A stretch of DNA of 64,000 nucleotides from Anaeramoeba flamelloides (Eukaryota; Metamonada; Anaeramoebidae), in NCBI GenBank assembly GCA_027625915.1, contig JANTQA010000048.1, positions 744,001 to 808,000 of the forward strand, read 5' to 3'. Of the stretch, positions 24,488 through 37,988 are shown one piece after another; positions within the stretch are counted from its first letter, which is position 1, and each line of letters opens with the position of its first letter. The notes beneath the pieces were generated by a model that saw only the letters and a program-made list of their open reading frames with translations, did no database searches and was not told the origin of the DNA. A program made the translations under genes and the position numbers.

Positions 24488-25768
24488 ATTGTTCGAAAAT
24501 TGTTTATAAAAAAATGAATAAATTTCTGGATTTTTGAGAGGGTTTGTTTCTTTGTATTTTAGTCATGTTTTGAACACTGTGTATTTTATATTTAAAATTT
24601 TCGCTTTTTTTTAAAATTTAAATAGGGGATAAATAATTTTGAAATTACTTTGGGAACTTTCTCTAGAATTGAAATTGTTAATAGTTTTTGGAGATTGGTA
24701 AAAATTTTAGAACAAATTATAAAAAAACTCGATCTTTTATAAAATTTTTTTTTAAACGAGTCTTATTTTTTCAAAATCAAGAGGTAGTGATACTTTCTGT
24801 TTTTTTGACATCCCAAATGTTCACCAAAAAATAGTTTTTTAAATTTCTTACAATATTGATTTTAACTAAAACAAATTACACTTGTTAATAAAGAAATTGT
24901 ATGGGTGAACTAATCTTTAAATTTCAATCAGCTGTTCTTTTTTTCAAAAATGTTTTTTTGGGTTAAGTGTAAAAAATCAAAACAATCACAAATATCCTAC
25001 TTTTATTCTATTTTTTAAAGCATTTTTATTATACAGTTGGAAAAGCTTTCCTTTTTTGAACAAGAGATGGTTTATTTTCTTTTTAATGTTAAAGTTACCA
25101 TTTTGCTCTTTCCAAAATAATTGTTTGAGAAGAAAAAAATAAATGATCAAAAAATAATAAGAAAAAAAAGAATGGAACTTTTGTTTAACCACAGAGACCC
25201 GATAACATTCCTCTAATCATGTTTTTTATTTTATTTACAATTCCTTTCCTCCAGTTTTGAATTCAGAAATAAAAATAGAGATAAGAGAATGATTAAGTTC
25301 AGTTTACCAAATTAATTCAGTCTTTTCAATCTTTCACTTGTTTTTCATCATGTACAAAAGATGTTTGAAAACTATAGGGTTGCTAATTAAAATCATTCAC
25401 TGTTAACGGTTTGCTTTGAAAATTGGTACTTTTTCAAAAGAAAAAATTTCGACTTTTTCTTCTAATTGAGTTCTCCTTGAAAAAGGAGAACAATTCTTTT
25501 GGAATTTTCAAAAAATGTGTTAATGAATGTATAAATCTATCTTCAAATAACGTTGGTTCAGTAGCAAAAATTTTACAATTCTTCTCCGAAAAGATCCTGT
25601 GTAAAAATATTCAAAAAATAATTTGCTTCATTTTATGCAATCAATTATTTTTGTTTATCTGATTGAGTCCATAAATTGTTTTATTCTGGACAAAACAAAA
25701 TCCAAAAACTCATTCGCTTCTTATTTTGAACCCCTTTCTTATAATCCTTGTGGTTACACCAACTATTC

Positions 25769-26500
25769 TTTGAATTATAAATGGGAAAAATTTTTCACTT
25801 CCTTTTTCCTTTCTTAAAATATATTTTTTAAATTTAAATAGAGTTCTTAAGGTTTACAATCCCTGAAATTTGAAAAAGGATTATCTGGTGTAGTTTGTCA
25901 CCACTTGTTAATTTGGTTCTTAGCTGATCGATCTTGTACTTGGTATGGTTTTTAATAGTGGTTCAAAAAAGCAATTTTTGGCAATTTATTTTTTTTTTAA
26001 ATCTGCATTTATGAGTCTAAGACTAAAAGATTAATAGATTGGTAGGTGTTCAAGAATAACTTTTGAATTTTGGGTTGTTGATAAGAATCTTGATTTACTT
26101 TTATGTCAATTAATCAAATGAAAAAATAACATTTTTTATAAGCTCCTAATAAAACCAAACTTAATTAAAAATTTCAATCAACTGCCTACAAACCACATTT
26201 TTTTATAACTTAAGTTCCAGCCAATAAATCTTATACTCTTCAATTCCTATTTCGGAAAAAAAAAAGCATAAATTGACAAAAATTGCTTTTTTGAACCACT
26301 ATTAAAAACCATACCAAGTACAAGATCGATCAGCTAAGAACCAAATTAACAAGTGGTGACAAACTACACCAGATAATCCTTTTTCAAATTTCAGGGATTG
26401 TAAACCTTAAAGAAGTATATTGGAATTTAAAAAATCTATTTTGAGAAAGGAAACTGATAATGAAGTGAAAATTTTATCCCTTTTATAATTCAAATACCAG
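25769..26500. mobile_element. Large C-family foldback element with near-identical arms
   Basis: The outer ends are the C-family words TTTGAATTATAAATGGGAAA and, inverted, TTTTATAATTCAAATACCAG. Inside them the arms 25847-25987 and 26270-26410 are inverted copies that differ at one base in 141 (G at 25981 against its partner). The loop is about 280 bp and has no recognisable gene. A diverged single arm is seen at about 47651-47850. Arm identity this high in a genome full of eroded repeats suggests recent formation or gene conversion between the arms. Confidence 0.85.
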
Positions 26501-27078
26501 TGTTAAGGACTACGTTCCCACACTTGAGAGGGTTGAGTAAGTATGTTATTCCACTTTCAGTTCTCAAAAAAAAATTTTGCATGGAAGAAATTGGACAAAA
26601 AATTATAAAAAAAACATTTTTTAGAATCTTTACCTTTCCACGAAGACTATTTTTATTTGCTTTTCAATGAAAAAGAAAATTGTAAATAACAAAAAAAATA
26701 AGTGCAAAAAATGGCCTTTGCGGATTTTCAAACGTCGTTCAAATTCAAGAACATTTCAAACTTGTAAAAGAAAATTTAAAAAATATGTAGAACAGCTCTA
26801 GAAAATTGTGTGAGTTCCGAAAGTTGAAATGGAAATTACAAAATATTTAAATCAAAATTTAGCATGATCTAACAAAATAAAATTGCTAAAATTGTTGAAA
26901 TTGTGAAAATTTCACTTTTTTTCGAAAAGAAATTCTCCTTGTACATATATTACTTGGATTACATAACTTATCTAAGGGTGATTTTATACTTTATTTCACT
27001 GTTTTCACCTAAAAACCTAGTCCTTAAATCACAATTTTTAAATTATCACCACACAACATTATTTAAAAATGCTTAATA

Positions 27079-27273
27079 CAGCCTGTTCCACTTTTAAGGC
27101 ACAAACATTCAACCAAATTTAAGGCACAAAAAAATCTCAAATTAAGGCACAAAATTTGGAATTTATTTTTTACAATTTATTTTACTAGAATCTGAATTTT
27201 GTGTTGTAATTTGAGATATATTTTGTTCCTTAAATTTGGTTAATAGTTTGTGCCCCAATAGTGGAACTGACTG
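27079..27273. mobile_element. Foldback MITE, Tc1/mariner-type ends, copy (195 bp)
   Basis: TA flanks are at 27077-27078 and 27274-27275. It starts CAGCCTGTTCCACTTTTAAG and ends AATAGTGGAACTGACTG. The centre reads ATTTATTTTACTAGAATCTG. The halves pair along their length. Confidence 0.85.
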
Positions 27274-28157
27274 TAAGTGAAAGAATTAAACTTGATTTTA
27301 ACTGGATTAATTATAAAAATTTGACGTGTAATCAAAATATTGGCCCTTTATTGAAATAAAAGAAATGTACCAATGGGATTTTCTCATTCAAATGTCAAGA
27401 AATAGGCTTCTTTGTAAGACTAGTAAACTCAAAAAATCTTTAAGTAAATTTAATATCAAAGTTAAAAAATTTTACTACATCTTGAAATTGAAAAATAAAT
27501 TAAAAATACCGACTAATTAAAATATCACGACCACCTTTAAACTTATTTTCTGAAGTGATGGATTGTTTTTAAAAGTTTGATCGGTTTTTTTGGTATTTTA
27601 AATAATTTTTAAAATTCAATATATTTCTTAAATATTTCCAAAAAAAAATAATTTTAGCTGTAAAAGAAATAAATCTTATAACTTTGTAATAAATTTGAAA
27701 AAAATATACTTTAAAAACAAGACCATCAAGTTTAAAAATGAGGATTCTCAGCAATATTCGGATTTTGATAACATATTAACACCTTAGTCATTAATTTATC
27801 TTTCCCTATAACGTAGATTTTTATCAATTTATGTTTTATTTTTCTGATAAATAGAAATATTTCTGATAATATTAAAGACTTCCATAATCCACAAATTAAC
27901 TCACAATTAAAAAAGAGTTATAAAGTATTGAAAAAAATTATTAGTTTTAATTAATGCTTAGTCAAAAGCTAAAAAATCCAATCTACATTAAAATATATGT
28001 AAATAATTTGTAAAAACCCTTTTATTTGGATTTTTTGGAAACAGAATTAAAATTATATCTAAAATTTGTGATTTTGTATAAATATTTTCAGGAATAATTA
28101 TTAATTTCGTAATAAATATTATTATTTTTAATAAAAACAAAAATTCACAATATTCAA

Positions 28158-28183
28158 CACCCCCCCCACACACACACACAAAC
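28158..28183. repeat. C7 run followed by (CA)n
   Basis: A C homopolymer of 7 followed by about 7 CA repeats. C-only runs are rare in this AT-rich window. Confidence 0.9.
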
Positions 28184-28384
28184 TATCATATTTTCATTAA
28201 AGAAGCATTGTTACTAATTACACTAATAGCCCGAATAAATAAAAAATGTTATCTTAAAAATAAACAAATACAACAATTATATTAAATTTGAAAAAAAAAT
28301 ATATTTTCGTTTTTAAACATAGATTTGAAATCGTTTTTTTCTTTTTGTGTAACCAAAAAATTGGAGAAAAACAATAATTACATT

Positions 28385-29480
28385 AGGATAAAAATATTCC
28401 CCTATACTACTTTAGGATCCGATAAAATAATTGTTAAGTCACGATAAAGTTGCAAAAATAGCGATTATTTCCATCAAATCGTGATCTGGTCGAAAATTCT
28501 GATTACTACTGTGAAAAAACAATTATGTCAGTTAAACTTTTGTTTTAGTTTTTTAAAGAGTTAAATATAATAAAAATGATTTTTGATTTCAAGAATCATT
28601 TGATGAATAAATCTTACATTTAAGAAAAAATAAAGTCATTATAAATTCCAATTTTCAAGAAAAAAATATTATTTTGTTATATTTTGGTCCTTTGAAATTG
28701 CTTTGGAACCCTAAAACAAGAAAAAATGAATTTTAATTGGAAAATTTATTAAAAATAAGATAATTATTTATGGAGAAATATTCAAATATATAAATTCAAT
28801 AATATATTTATCATTTTTGTGAGATAATGTAAAGGTTTCAAGGTTAATCTTTAATAACTTTTTAAACCAAACCGGATCAAATACTCTTCAAAAAAGATAT
28901 TATTTCAAAAGAGATTGATTTTCACTATTTTTTTACAATCAAAACTTCAAAATAACTGAATACTAAGATTTTAGAAAACATTTAAATCACTTAAATCACT
29001 AAAAGAACATACCTTAATTTGAAATAATTATTCATTTTTGGTCTTCCCAAACAACCACAAACTTGATCTTATAATGTAATCTAATAAAAAAAAAAATAAC
29101 ATTTTTAATCAAGTTTGTAATTTAAATCCAATTTTTGTTTATTTATACCTTCTATAAAATTTGAAAGCGTCAAAATGCAACAAAATAATATTTTTTTCTT
29201 TATAAATTTTAATTGGTAATAACTTTGATTTTTCTTAAATGTAAGATTTATTCATAAAATTATACTTTGATCAAAAATCATTTGGTTGATATTTAACTAT
29301 TTAAAAAACAATACCAAATTTTGACTTGACTCAATTTTTCAATAATTACCTAACATTTTTTCAGAATTGCTATCAATAATATCAAGATAATATATCACAA
29401 ATTGCGATATTCTTTAAAATCAGGGAAATTGCAAAAATATCATAATAAAAATTATGCTGTGATATTAGGGTTGATAGGTT
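28385..29480. repeat. Long inverted-repeat element I (about 1.1 kb)
   Basis: Arms of about 150 bp are clear: 28550-28697 matches the reverse of 29161-29310. Shared words are ATGAATAAATCTTACATTTA, AGAAAAAAATATTATTTTGT and ATGATTTTTGAT. Weaker pairing extends outward to about 28436 and 29470. The centre of about 460 bp has no gene. No second copy is visible in the window. Confidence 0.55.
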
Positions 29481-30560
29481 TTAGTGTCTAATTCAGTCAT
29501 ATTTTTTAAAAAGAAAAATTTTGTCCAAGATCAAAAAATTGATCTTTGAAAAAAAAATTATTCTTTAAAAAAAAAACAAAAAAAGAAACTTGTTAAAAAA
29601 AAGGATCAGATCAAAATTTTTCTTTGTGTGTTAATTAGATTTTGTTAACATATCGATCGATCCTTGAGATCAAAAAACGTAATAAAAAAGACCTATAATT
29701 AGTTTCTCATTCAATTATGGTATTATAAATTGCTATGAATAAAAACGAGCTTCTAAATCAACCAACCATCAACTGCTCTCTCAAGAACATGCTCTAAAGG
29801 TTTAAACATTTTCTATATTCTAGGGAAGCTAAAAGGAGTTTGGTTAACTTTTCAAACGTCGTCTCAGTAACCTAACCACATTATTACCAAGTATTGAGAT
29901 GGTTTGTAACTTTATTCTTCTTCTCATACCTTGGTATTACATAGGAAACTAAACTAGAGCTTAAAGATTTTAATGATCACCCATCAATATGTTTGAAAAT
30001 CACTCTTTATTCTTTTTGATTATTTATCTTGTGAAGAGAATAGCCATTTTAAAAAAACACACCTATTTTATATTCAAGTACATTTATGAAATGAGGAACG
30101 TTATTATTTGTTTGATCATAAAATTCAAAGGAGTTTTGAATTTTTCTAAAAAAAAAAAGGACAAGAAAAAACATTTTTTATATAGCAATAAACAATCATA
30201 TCCTTTGACTTAAGTTTTCTATCTTTCACACCTTTCACAAAATTGAAGACTTTAAAAACTTTGAAAACATTTTCCAACATATTTAAAGGACGAAAGTGAT
30301 GCAAAAGTGTTTTTTTTTTTTGGAAAAATTCGAAGGGTTTTTGTAAGGTGATTTTTTCATTTTTTTGCGATTATTTTCCTTATTGTAATTTTGTGTTTTA
30401 TTGTTGTTTTATAATTTTTTATGATTTTATATTTTTTCAGAATAAATTAGCACCAATCACTATTTTTTTTTAATATTATTGTGAATATATTGCTAATCTC
30501 ATGACAATACAACTTATCATCAAATCATCTTTTTTTAACGAGTAAATTCAACTTATAATA

Positions 30561-30763
30561 CAGTCAGTTCCACTTTTAAGGCAGAAAATTTCAACGAAAT
30601 TTAAGGCACAATAAAAATATCAAATTAAGGAACAAAATTCACCTCTAGGAAAATAAATTGTAAAATAAAAAATTATAAATATTGTATCTTAATTTGAGAA
30701 TTTTTTCTATTTTTTTGCCTTAGATTTCGTTAAAAGTTTGTGCCTTAAAAGTGGAACTGACTG
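30561..30763. mobile_element. Foldback MITE, Tc1/mariner-type ends, copy (203 bp)
   Basis: TA flanks are at 30559-30560 and 30764-30765. It starts CAGTCAGTTCCACTTTTAAG and ends CTTAAAAGTGGAACTGACTG, a perfect 20 bp terminal inverted repeat. Confidence 0.87.
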
Positions 30764-30947
30764 TATATACGAAAATTCTTTTTAATTTATTTATTTTTAA
30801 TCAATAATTAACCACCCACTGTTAAATCTTATAATGCCTTCACAGTGACATAAATATTAGAATAATCAATTGAACTTATTATTATTTCCTAAAAATATCA
30901 ATCTTTTCAAACAAATCCAGAATTAATTCCAATGCATGATTATCATG

Positions 30948-31144
30948 CAGCCAGTTTCAAATTTAAGGCAAAACTTTCAACGAAATTTAAGGCACAAAAA
31001 AATTTCAAATTAAGGCACAAAATTTGGAATTTTTAATTTTTACAAATTATTTTACTAGAATCCAAAATTTTGTACCTTAATTTGCGATTTTTATTGTGAC
31101 TTAAATTTTGTGGAAAGTTTGTGCCTTAAAAGTGAAACTGACTG
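30948..31144. mobile_element. Foldback MITE, Tc1/mariner-type ends, copy (197 bp)
   Basis: It starts CAGCCAGTTTCAAATTTAAG after TG instead of TA, and ends CTTAAAAGTGAAACTGACTG followed by TA. It sits only 185 bp from the previous copy in the same arrangement. Confidence 0.82.
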
Positions 31145-31455
31145 TAATAAATATGATCAAAAATCTTATATAAATAATAAAATCTTGAGATTTATACTCT
31201 TTACATTTGAAAAAAAAAATGTAATAATCTTTTATATTTTAAGAAATTTAATAAATAATTGTGAATAAAAATAATAGTCAATTTATTTATGGATCTCTCT
31301 TTTTAGTAATAATTTTTTATTTATAAATTGAAATAGATGATTTCATAAAAACGCTTTAAGGTGTAGGTGTTAACACATGATTGAGAGTGGGTATTGTACA
31401 CAAGAACTAAAAAAAAAAATGATTAAAATTTTCTATTAATTGTGAAAATATACTT

Positions 31456-31466
31456 CCCCCCCCCCC
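31456..31466. repeat. C11 homopolymer
   Basis: Eleven C in a row in a region otherwise almost devoid of G and C. The minus strand is G11. Confidence 0.95.
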
Positions 31467-34400
31467 GTATTAAGTTACACCAGATGTAGTAATAATACAT
31501 TCTTCCAAAATTAATTGTTGCAGATGACGTGTTAAATATAAAATGACACCAAAGTAACAATCTAGAAAAAATCAATATAAAAATCAAGGAGTCAATAACA
31601 AATTCAACACCCAATTTATAGAATAAAACATTTTAGTTTATTTTTGTTTTCATCTTTATTTTTTTAAAAATAAATTTTTTCTTGTCAATCTTAATCAATT
31701 TTCTTGTTTTTATATAAAAAGAAATTTTTTTTATTTTTTTTTAATAAAGACTAAGTTTTGAAATTTTAATCTTGACAACATCACCCCTCGGATAAACAAC
31801 AATTGATAATTTTTTAGTGTTTTGGAAAATCTTGTAGTAGTTATATCTTCGTCACATCCCTCTTTTAAAAAATAATTGAAAAAAAAATATTTTTTTAATT
31901 TGAAAATTATGATTTTAAAGACTTCAAAATAAATTTAATGGAGAAAGATCAATTATTTCTATTTTTTTTTTGTATTTTTATTCATTTTTATTTTAAGATA
32001 CCATCTTAAAAAATCCCTTTTGTGTGTGAAAGGGGTATTTTAATAAATATTTCTTTGTTTCATTTTTTTTTTTCCTTTGTAATTCAAAACTTTTTTTTTT
32101 GTTTATTATTATTATTTCTCAACTTGGAAGAAAATCAAATTATTCTATTCTAAAAATAATAACAAATCAACTTTATTTTTTCTGAAATATAAAAAATTGA
32201 TGAATTTTTTTAATTTTTAGTTGATTTACTAAAAAATTTATTTAAAAATGCATTTTTTTTATAATAATATTTTTTTTTTAATTGTCTTCAAATTTTAGAA
32301 TAAATTTCTTCAAATTTGAATGTAATAATATTTTTCCTAGGAATTAAAAAAAAACTCAATTTACTGTTTTATAAATCGGAAAAAACGGATCAAACCTTTT
32401 AAAAAATAGAATTCTTTTAATAAAATTAGGTTTAAAGGAATACTCATATTTTTGATAAACAATTTTAAAAAAATATAATCAAAAAAATTTTAATAAGAGA
32501 ATTTTAAAAATAGTAATATTTAGGTTTGATGAGTCTTTTTTAATATCCACTTTAAAAATTTTTGTCATATACTCTCAAAATGGGAATGTTAATATATCCA
32601 CTTCTTTTGTAAATATTGAGACACATCAAAAATAAAAAGCTGTTTTTTCTTTCTATATAATCAAAAATATAACAGTTTTCTAGAATCTTTTGAGTCACTC
32701 TGTATAGTTAATTTTCTGATTTTAGAAGTCATAAAATATTTAAAACTGAAATATTAAAAATATTTATTTAATATATTATATTCCTGTGTTAATAAAAAGG
32801 GTATAAACCTGGATTACACGTAAAATTATATTTACAAAAAATTAAAAAAAAGTAAGTAACAAATTTAACAAAAGAATAAATAAGAGAAAATGAATAAAAA
32901 TAATTTATTCCTTGATCCTATATATAAAATTATATACAATTACTTCTTATGTGGTTGATTATATTGTTAATTATTCATTGAAAAAACTGTTATTTAGTAA
33001 AATTTTGAGTAGCCAATTACTGATTATTCCTAATAATTTCCCTAAATTAAACATTTTTTAAATTTTAATTTGGGTTATCTAATTCTAGATTTGGTTTAAT
33101 AAAATATGATATTTTTTGAATTTTTCTTCACAAAATATAATTTTTCATCTAGTTTTTTTTTAATTTGAAATTAATTACTTTTCATAAAATAATGCAAATG
33201 AAAAATACACATGAATTTCGATTGAAATTTTTTGTCAAGTTTTATTTTTCTTTGGGTTGAATATTTTTTTGTTGTTTTTTAATTCAATAACTATATCCAT
33301 TTTTCTTTAATATTCAAAAGTTATCTTTATTTGGCAGTTGTTTGAGAAAAATATTCTGAAAAAAGAATTTTGAAATCAAATTTCTCTGAAAAGATTATAG
33401 TAAAAAAACTAAAAAAAAAAATGAAAATATGGGGAAATAATCCAAGGTAATAAATTATTTGGTCTCATCTAATTAAGAAGATAAAAAAAATATCTTGTTT
33501 GATATGGAATAGTCAGATATTTATTTTTTTCTTGATTTCAATAAATTTATCTGAAAGGGTTTTATTAAATTTTTGGATTATTGAATCATGTTTTGAATTG
33601 AGAAAGGTGTATCTAGATGGTTGGAATTAGTTAAATTGGAAATCAATAAAATAAAACTGAGAGTATATATATAAAAAACAAATATTGAATATTTTTTACT
33701 CCAAAATTATAAATACAAAAAAATTTCCAAAAAATAAAAAGGTTCCCTGTGGTTTATATTTGGTTTTTGTCATAAATTGGGTAATAAACAATAGTTCATT
33801 TTAAAAGTTTGAATATCTTGTGGTTATCAAAAATAATAGTTTTTTAGTAAATTTTGAACTTTTAAAATTTTCAAAAAATTAGAAAAATGTATACTTAATG
33901 AAAAACAATCAGATTGACAAAATACAATCTGAAATTGATAAGTAGCAGTTTTTGTGAAGATACAGTTTCACACTTTATATACTTTCAAATAATTTACATT
34001 ATAGCACTTTTAGAGTTTATACTTTGGGAAAAAAGAAAAAACAAAAAATTGATTTTATTTTGTTTTTAATTTTTTGTTCTTGTGTCCCAATAAATTCACT
34101 TCAAAATGTGATCTTATCAAAATTTTCAATATTTTACTTTTTTTGAGAAGTGAGCTACTTTTGACTATAATATTGAAAAAAACCCAACAAGGATAGCCCA
34201 ATCCATAAAATACTTTCAAGACTTTTTGGAACTTTCAGAATGACAGTCTGTAAGATTTCAGTTTCTGATATTCTTTCATATTGTTTCAAAATTCAAAAAC
34301 ATGATTTCATTTTTTTAAGGCCAAAAAAGGGTAAAAAAAATACTTGCAAAAAAATATCATTTGAGATAAAATTGAAATTTTTGAAAGTTATCTAAAAGAG

Positions 34401-35382
34401 AAATCTTGGTTCACTTTCAAAAATATAAAACTCTTATTATAAAAACCGAAAAATGGAAATTGTACAAATTGCAAATTTTTAAAAAGTTTGATATGTAAAA
34501 ACTGTACAATTTTAATTTATTTGAATTTTGATCTGATAATTTCTTTCAAAATTTGGAACAATTGGAAAAAAAAATTCAAAGTCTTGTTATGGAAAAAAAT
34601 TGGCCATAATTTATGTGATATTTTTTTCGTTTCGAAAAAGTCAGTTTGTAATTGTACCTACCTCGATTTTTTGAAAATTCTTTTCAAAGTAAATCCAATT
34701 TTGATTTAATTTTATATTTGGTTTTATTATCCCAAATACAATTCTAGAATTATAAGAATAAAAATTCTAGGAATAATAGTTCTTCAAAATATTAATTAAA
34801 GGGGTTTTATTGTAAAAATAATACAATTTGCCAATTATCAAAAACATCAATATAATTATTATTCTTAGATAGCAGAAAAAATTCTTTTTTATATACCAAG
34901 TTAATTTCATCTGGAGAAATTATTTCTGGTCTTTTATCTAACTCTAATTCAAATTTTAAATTTATTTGACAAATTAAAAACTTTTTTGAAAATCCTAAAA
35001 GTAATTTTTAACAAAGAAAAAAATACTAAAAGAAATTAAATTTTCAAAGAGGGACAATAAAAAGAATCTCAAAAACTCACAACAACAACTATAACAGCAC
35101 ACATCTTTAAGTATCGATTTAGTTTTGGAATATTTCAAAGACGAGAGGAATTATTACCTAATGAAGAAAACTATTAAATGAAAAATCCGAGAATAAATTT
35201 GTTTTGAGGTAAAAAAAAAAGTCTTTATTTTACTGATCAATTCATTAATAATAATAAACTCACTCAAACAATCTTTTCTTCATATAAATAATAAACCTTT
35301 AACAAACAGTGGAAAATTTAATCCACAATTTTTTAATCTCGGACAATTCATTTTTTTTTAAATCCATTTTTTAAATAAATAA

Positions 35383-35921
<539 letters not shown>

Positions 35922-36195
35922 ATTTATTTTTTGTATTCCAATTTCTTTTTTTCTTATTTTTTATCCGCAGTATAAAAGATCGTAAACAATTTTTATAAAA
36001 ATCACAAAAATAAATTTAATTATAAATTAAAAAATTTGATCAGTTACTACAATAAAGCACATTTAACAAAAAAAATAATTTTTTTTTTTAACAAAACAAA
36101 TAATTTTTTTGCTTTTAAAATTCTTTTTATTTTTTTTTTTTCATCTTCTTTTTTTAAATTTCCTCAAAAATTCGATCCGGTTAAAATTGTGTAAA

Positions 36196-36285
36196 ATGGC
36201 CGACAAAACAAAAAAACAAACACCACAACCAAACAAAAGCAATTTCTTTTTGATTAAAGAATCATTTTATCGAGGAATGAAATAA
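36196..36285 (+). CDS. Possible small protein or exon remnant, unrecognised
   Basis: An ATG at 36196 opens 29 codons (MADKTKKQTPQPNKSNFFLI and on to YRGMK) before TAA. The base composition is well above background. Past the stop the same frame stays open for about 48 more codons (KDVVGLILLYGNMSRTFFSL and on) to a TGA. It could be a small gene, an old exon with one stop, or chance. No family is recognised and no splice sites decide the matter. Confidence 0.2.
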   Translation: MADKTKKQTPQPNKSNFFLIKESFYRGMK

Positions 36286-37641
36286 AAAGACGTGGTTGGC
36301 TTAATATTACTTTACGGAAATATGTCTCGCACTTTTTTCTCGCTTGGTAAAGCTTTAATTAGAATCATTAATCTCATGATCTGTCCTTCAGTTTTTTCAA
36401 TTCGGATGTTGATTAAATTATCCCATGAGTGATTTTTCTTAGTGTAATGAACCAAAAAACATTTATAATCCTATTTTTAAATTTATCAATATTTCAATTT
36501 ATTTCTTAAATTACTCTAAATTCAACTGAGGCTATATTAGATAAGAATTCTTTGGCTTGTTATTTCTGTAAAATTTCACAAATACTGTTATTTTGCAATT
36601 AATAAATAACTATTTTTATTGCAAGTTCTCAAAGATTTCACAAATAATTAGTTGGAAAAAACAACGAGATCGATACAAAATAAATTAGAAATGGTATTTT
36701 GAAGAGAATTATTCAAGCTTCTTTCTTGGAGATTGAAATACTATTTCTAGAAATTTAATTAACCTTCCTTATTGAACTTTGAGATAAAATTTTAATACGG
36801 GCAATTTGATTTTGACAGGAAAAAGAAAGAGCACAAAACAGTATTTTGTGACAATTAAAGTCAAAATAATTTTATTACTTTTTTCATTTCTTTTATGAAA
36901 CCTATTTGAGTTATTGAAACTATAATGTAGATTTTGAGAGTTATTATTCTGATTATTGATAAATCAAGTGATTTTTTACACGCGTCGACTAAATTTAAAA
37001 AAGTATAGTTTTATCTTAAAAAATAAGAATCAAGAACAAAATTAAACTGCAATTCAAAAATTTTAACACATCAAAATTCAATTTTTAAAATAAAAAACCC
37101 ATTTAATAAATTATACAGGAAATATAAAATTAGAATCATCAAATAATTACAATGTTAACAATAATTTATCCAGCTATTACATTTAACTTGTGAATAAATT
37201 ACCCTTTAAACCTGTTTAAAAGATCAAAATGGTTTTCCTTTAGAGAGGCTTTATAATCATTTAACAAACTTGAAATTTAATTGAAAACTTTTGTCTGACC
37301 TTTAAAAACTTTTGAAAAATTAGAATATTTCTTATGGGGGTGTTATCAAACTTTCAGATACTGAAACGATTAGAAAGAATCTATCAATATAAATTCAAAC
37401 AAATAAACCAAATAAAAGATAACCAAGTTCATAGATAAAATAGTCTATCTTTATAAGGTCTTTTGATAACAATGATGAATTTTATCAATCTTGAAAATAT
37501 TTTTATATTAGATCTTTTCAATTAAGATCTATTTTTAAATCATAAAATCTCAGTATTATGTATTTATTAACTACTCTCGTTTTTTCTTATTTTATTTTTT
37601 TTTTTTCTTTCCCTCCTTCTTCTTTTTCTATCTATTATTTT

Positions 37642-37643
<2 letters not shown>

Positions 37644-37679
<36 letters not shown>
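37644..37679. repeat. (CT)n microsatellite
   Basis: About 18 CT units in a pyrimidine-rich stretch. The 67-codon open frame that spans it (serine/leucine repeats) is an artefact of the repeat. Confidence 0.95.
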
Positions 37680-37682
<3 letters not shown>

Positions 37683-37965
37683 CTTTTTCCTTTTCTTTAA
37701 ATATACATCACAAGTCTTTATTATAAAAATAATTTTTTTGTTAAAATTATTATTATTTTGAGATTATTATTTTAAAAATTAGTTTCTGAACACTTCTATT
37801 TAAAAACCAATCATTTAAATATTCTTTCAAAATATAAAATATATAAATTTATATAAAATTCATTCAGCTACATAAAAATATTTAAAAAATATGAAATAAT
37901 TGATCAAAATAATAATTTAAAATATTTCATAAAACTTTGAATTGTTAGGTTATTTTTTTATAATT

Positions 37966-37988
37966 CTTCTTCTTCTTCTTCTTCTTTT
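37966..37988. repeat. (CTT)n microsatellite
   Basis: About seven CTT units. A shorter CTT array is at 53291-53308 next to a T run. Confidence 0.9.

Noticed and set aside
37558-37761. 67-codon open frame with Ser-Leu repeats
   Set aside because: It is the translation of the CT microsatellite and flanking T runs.
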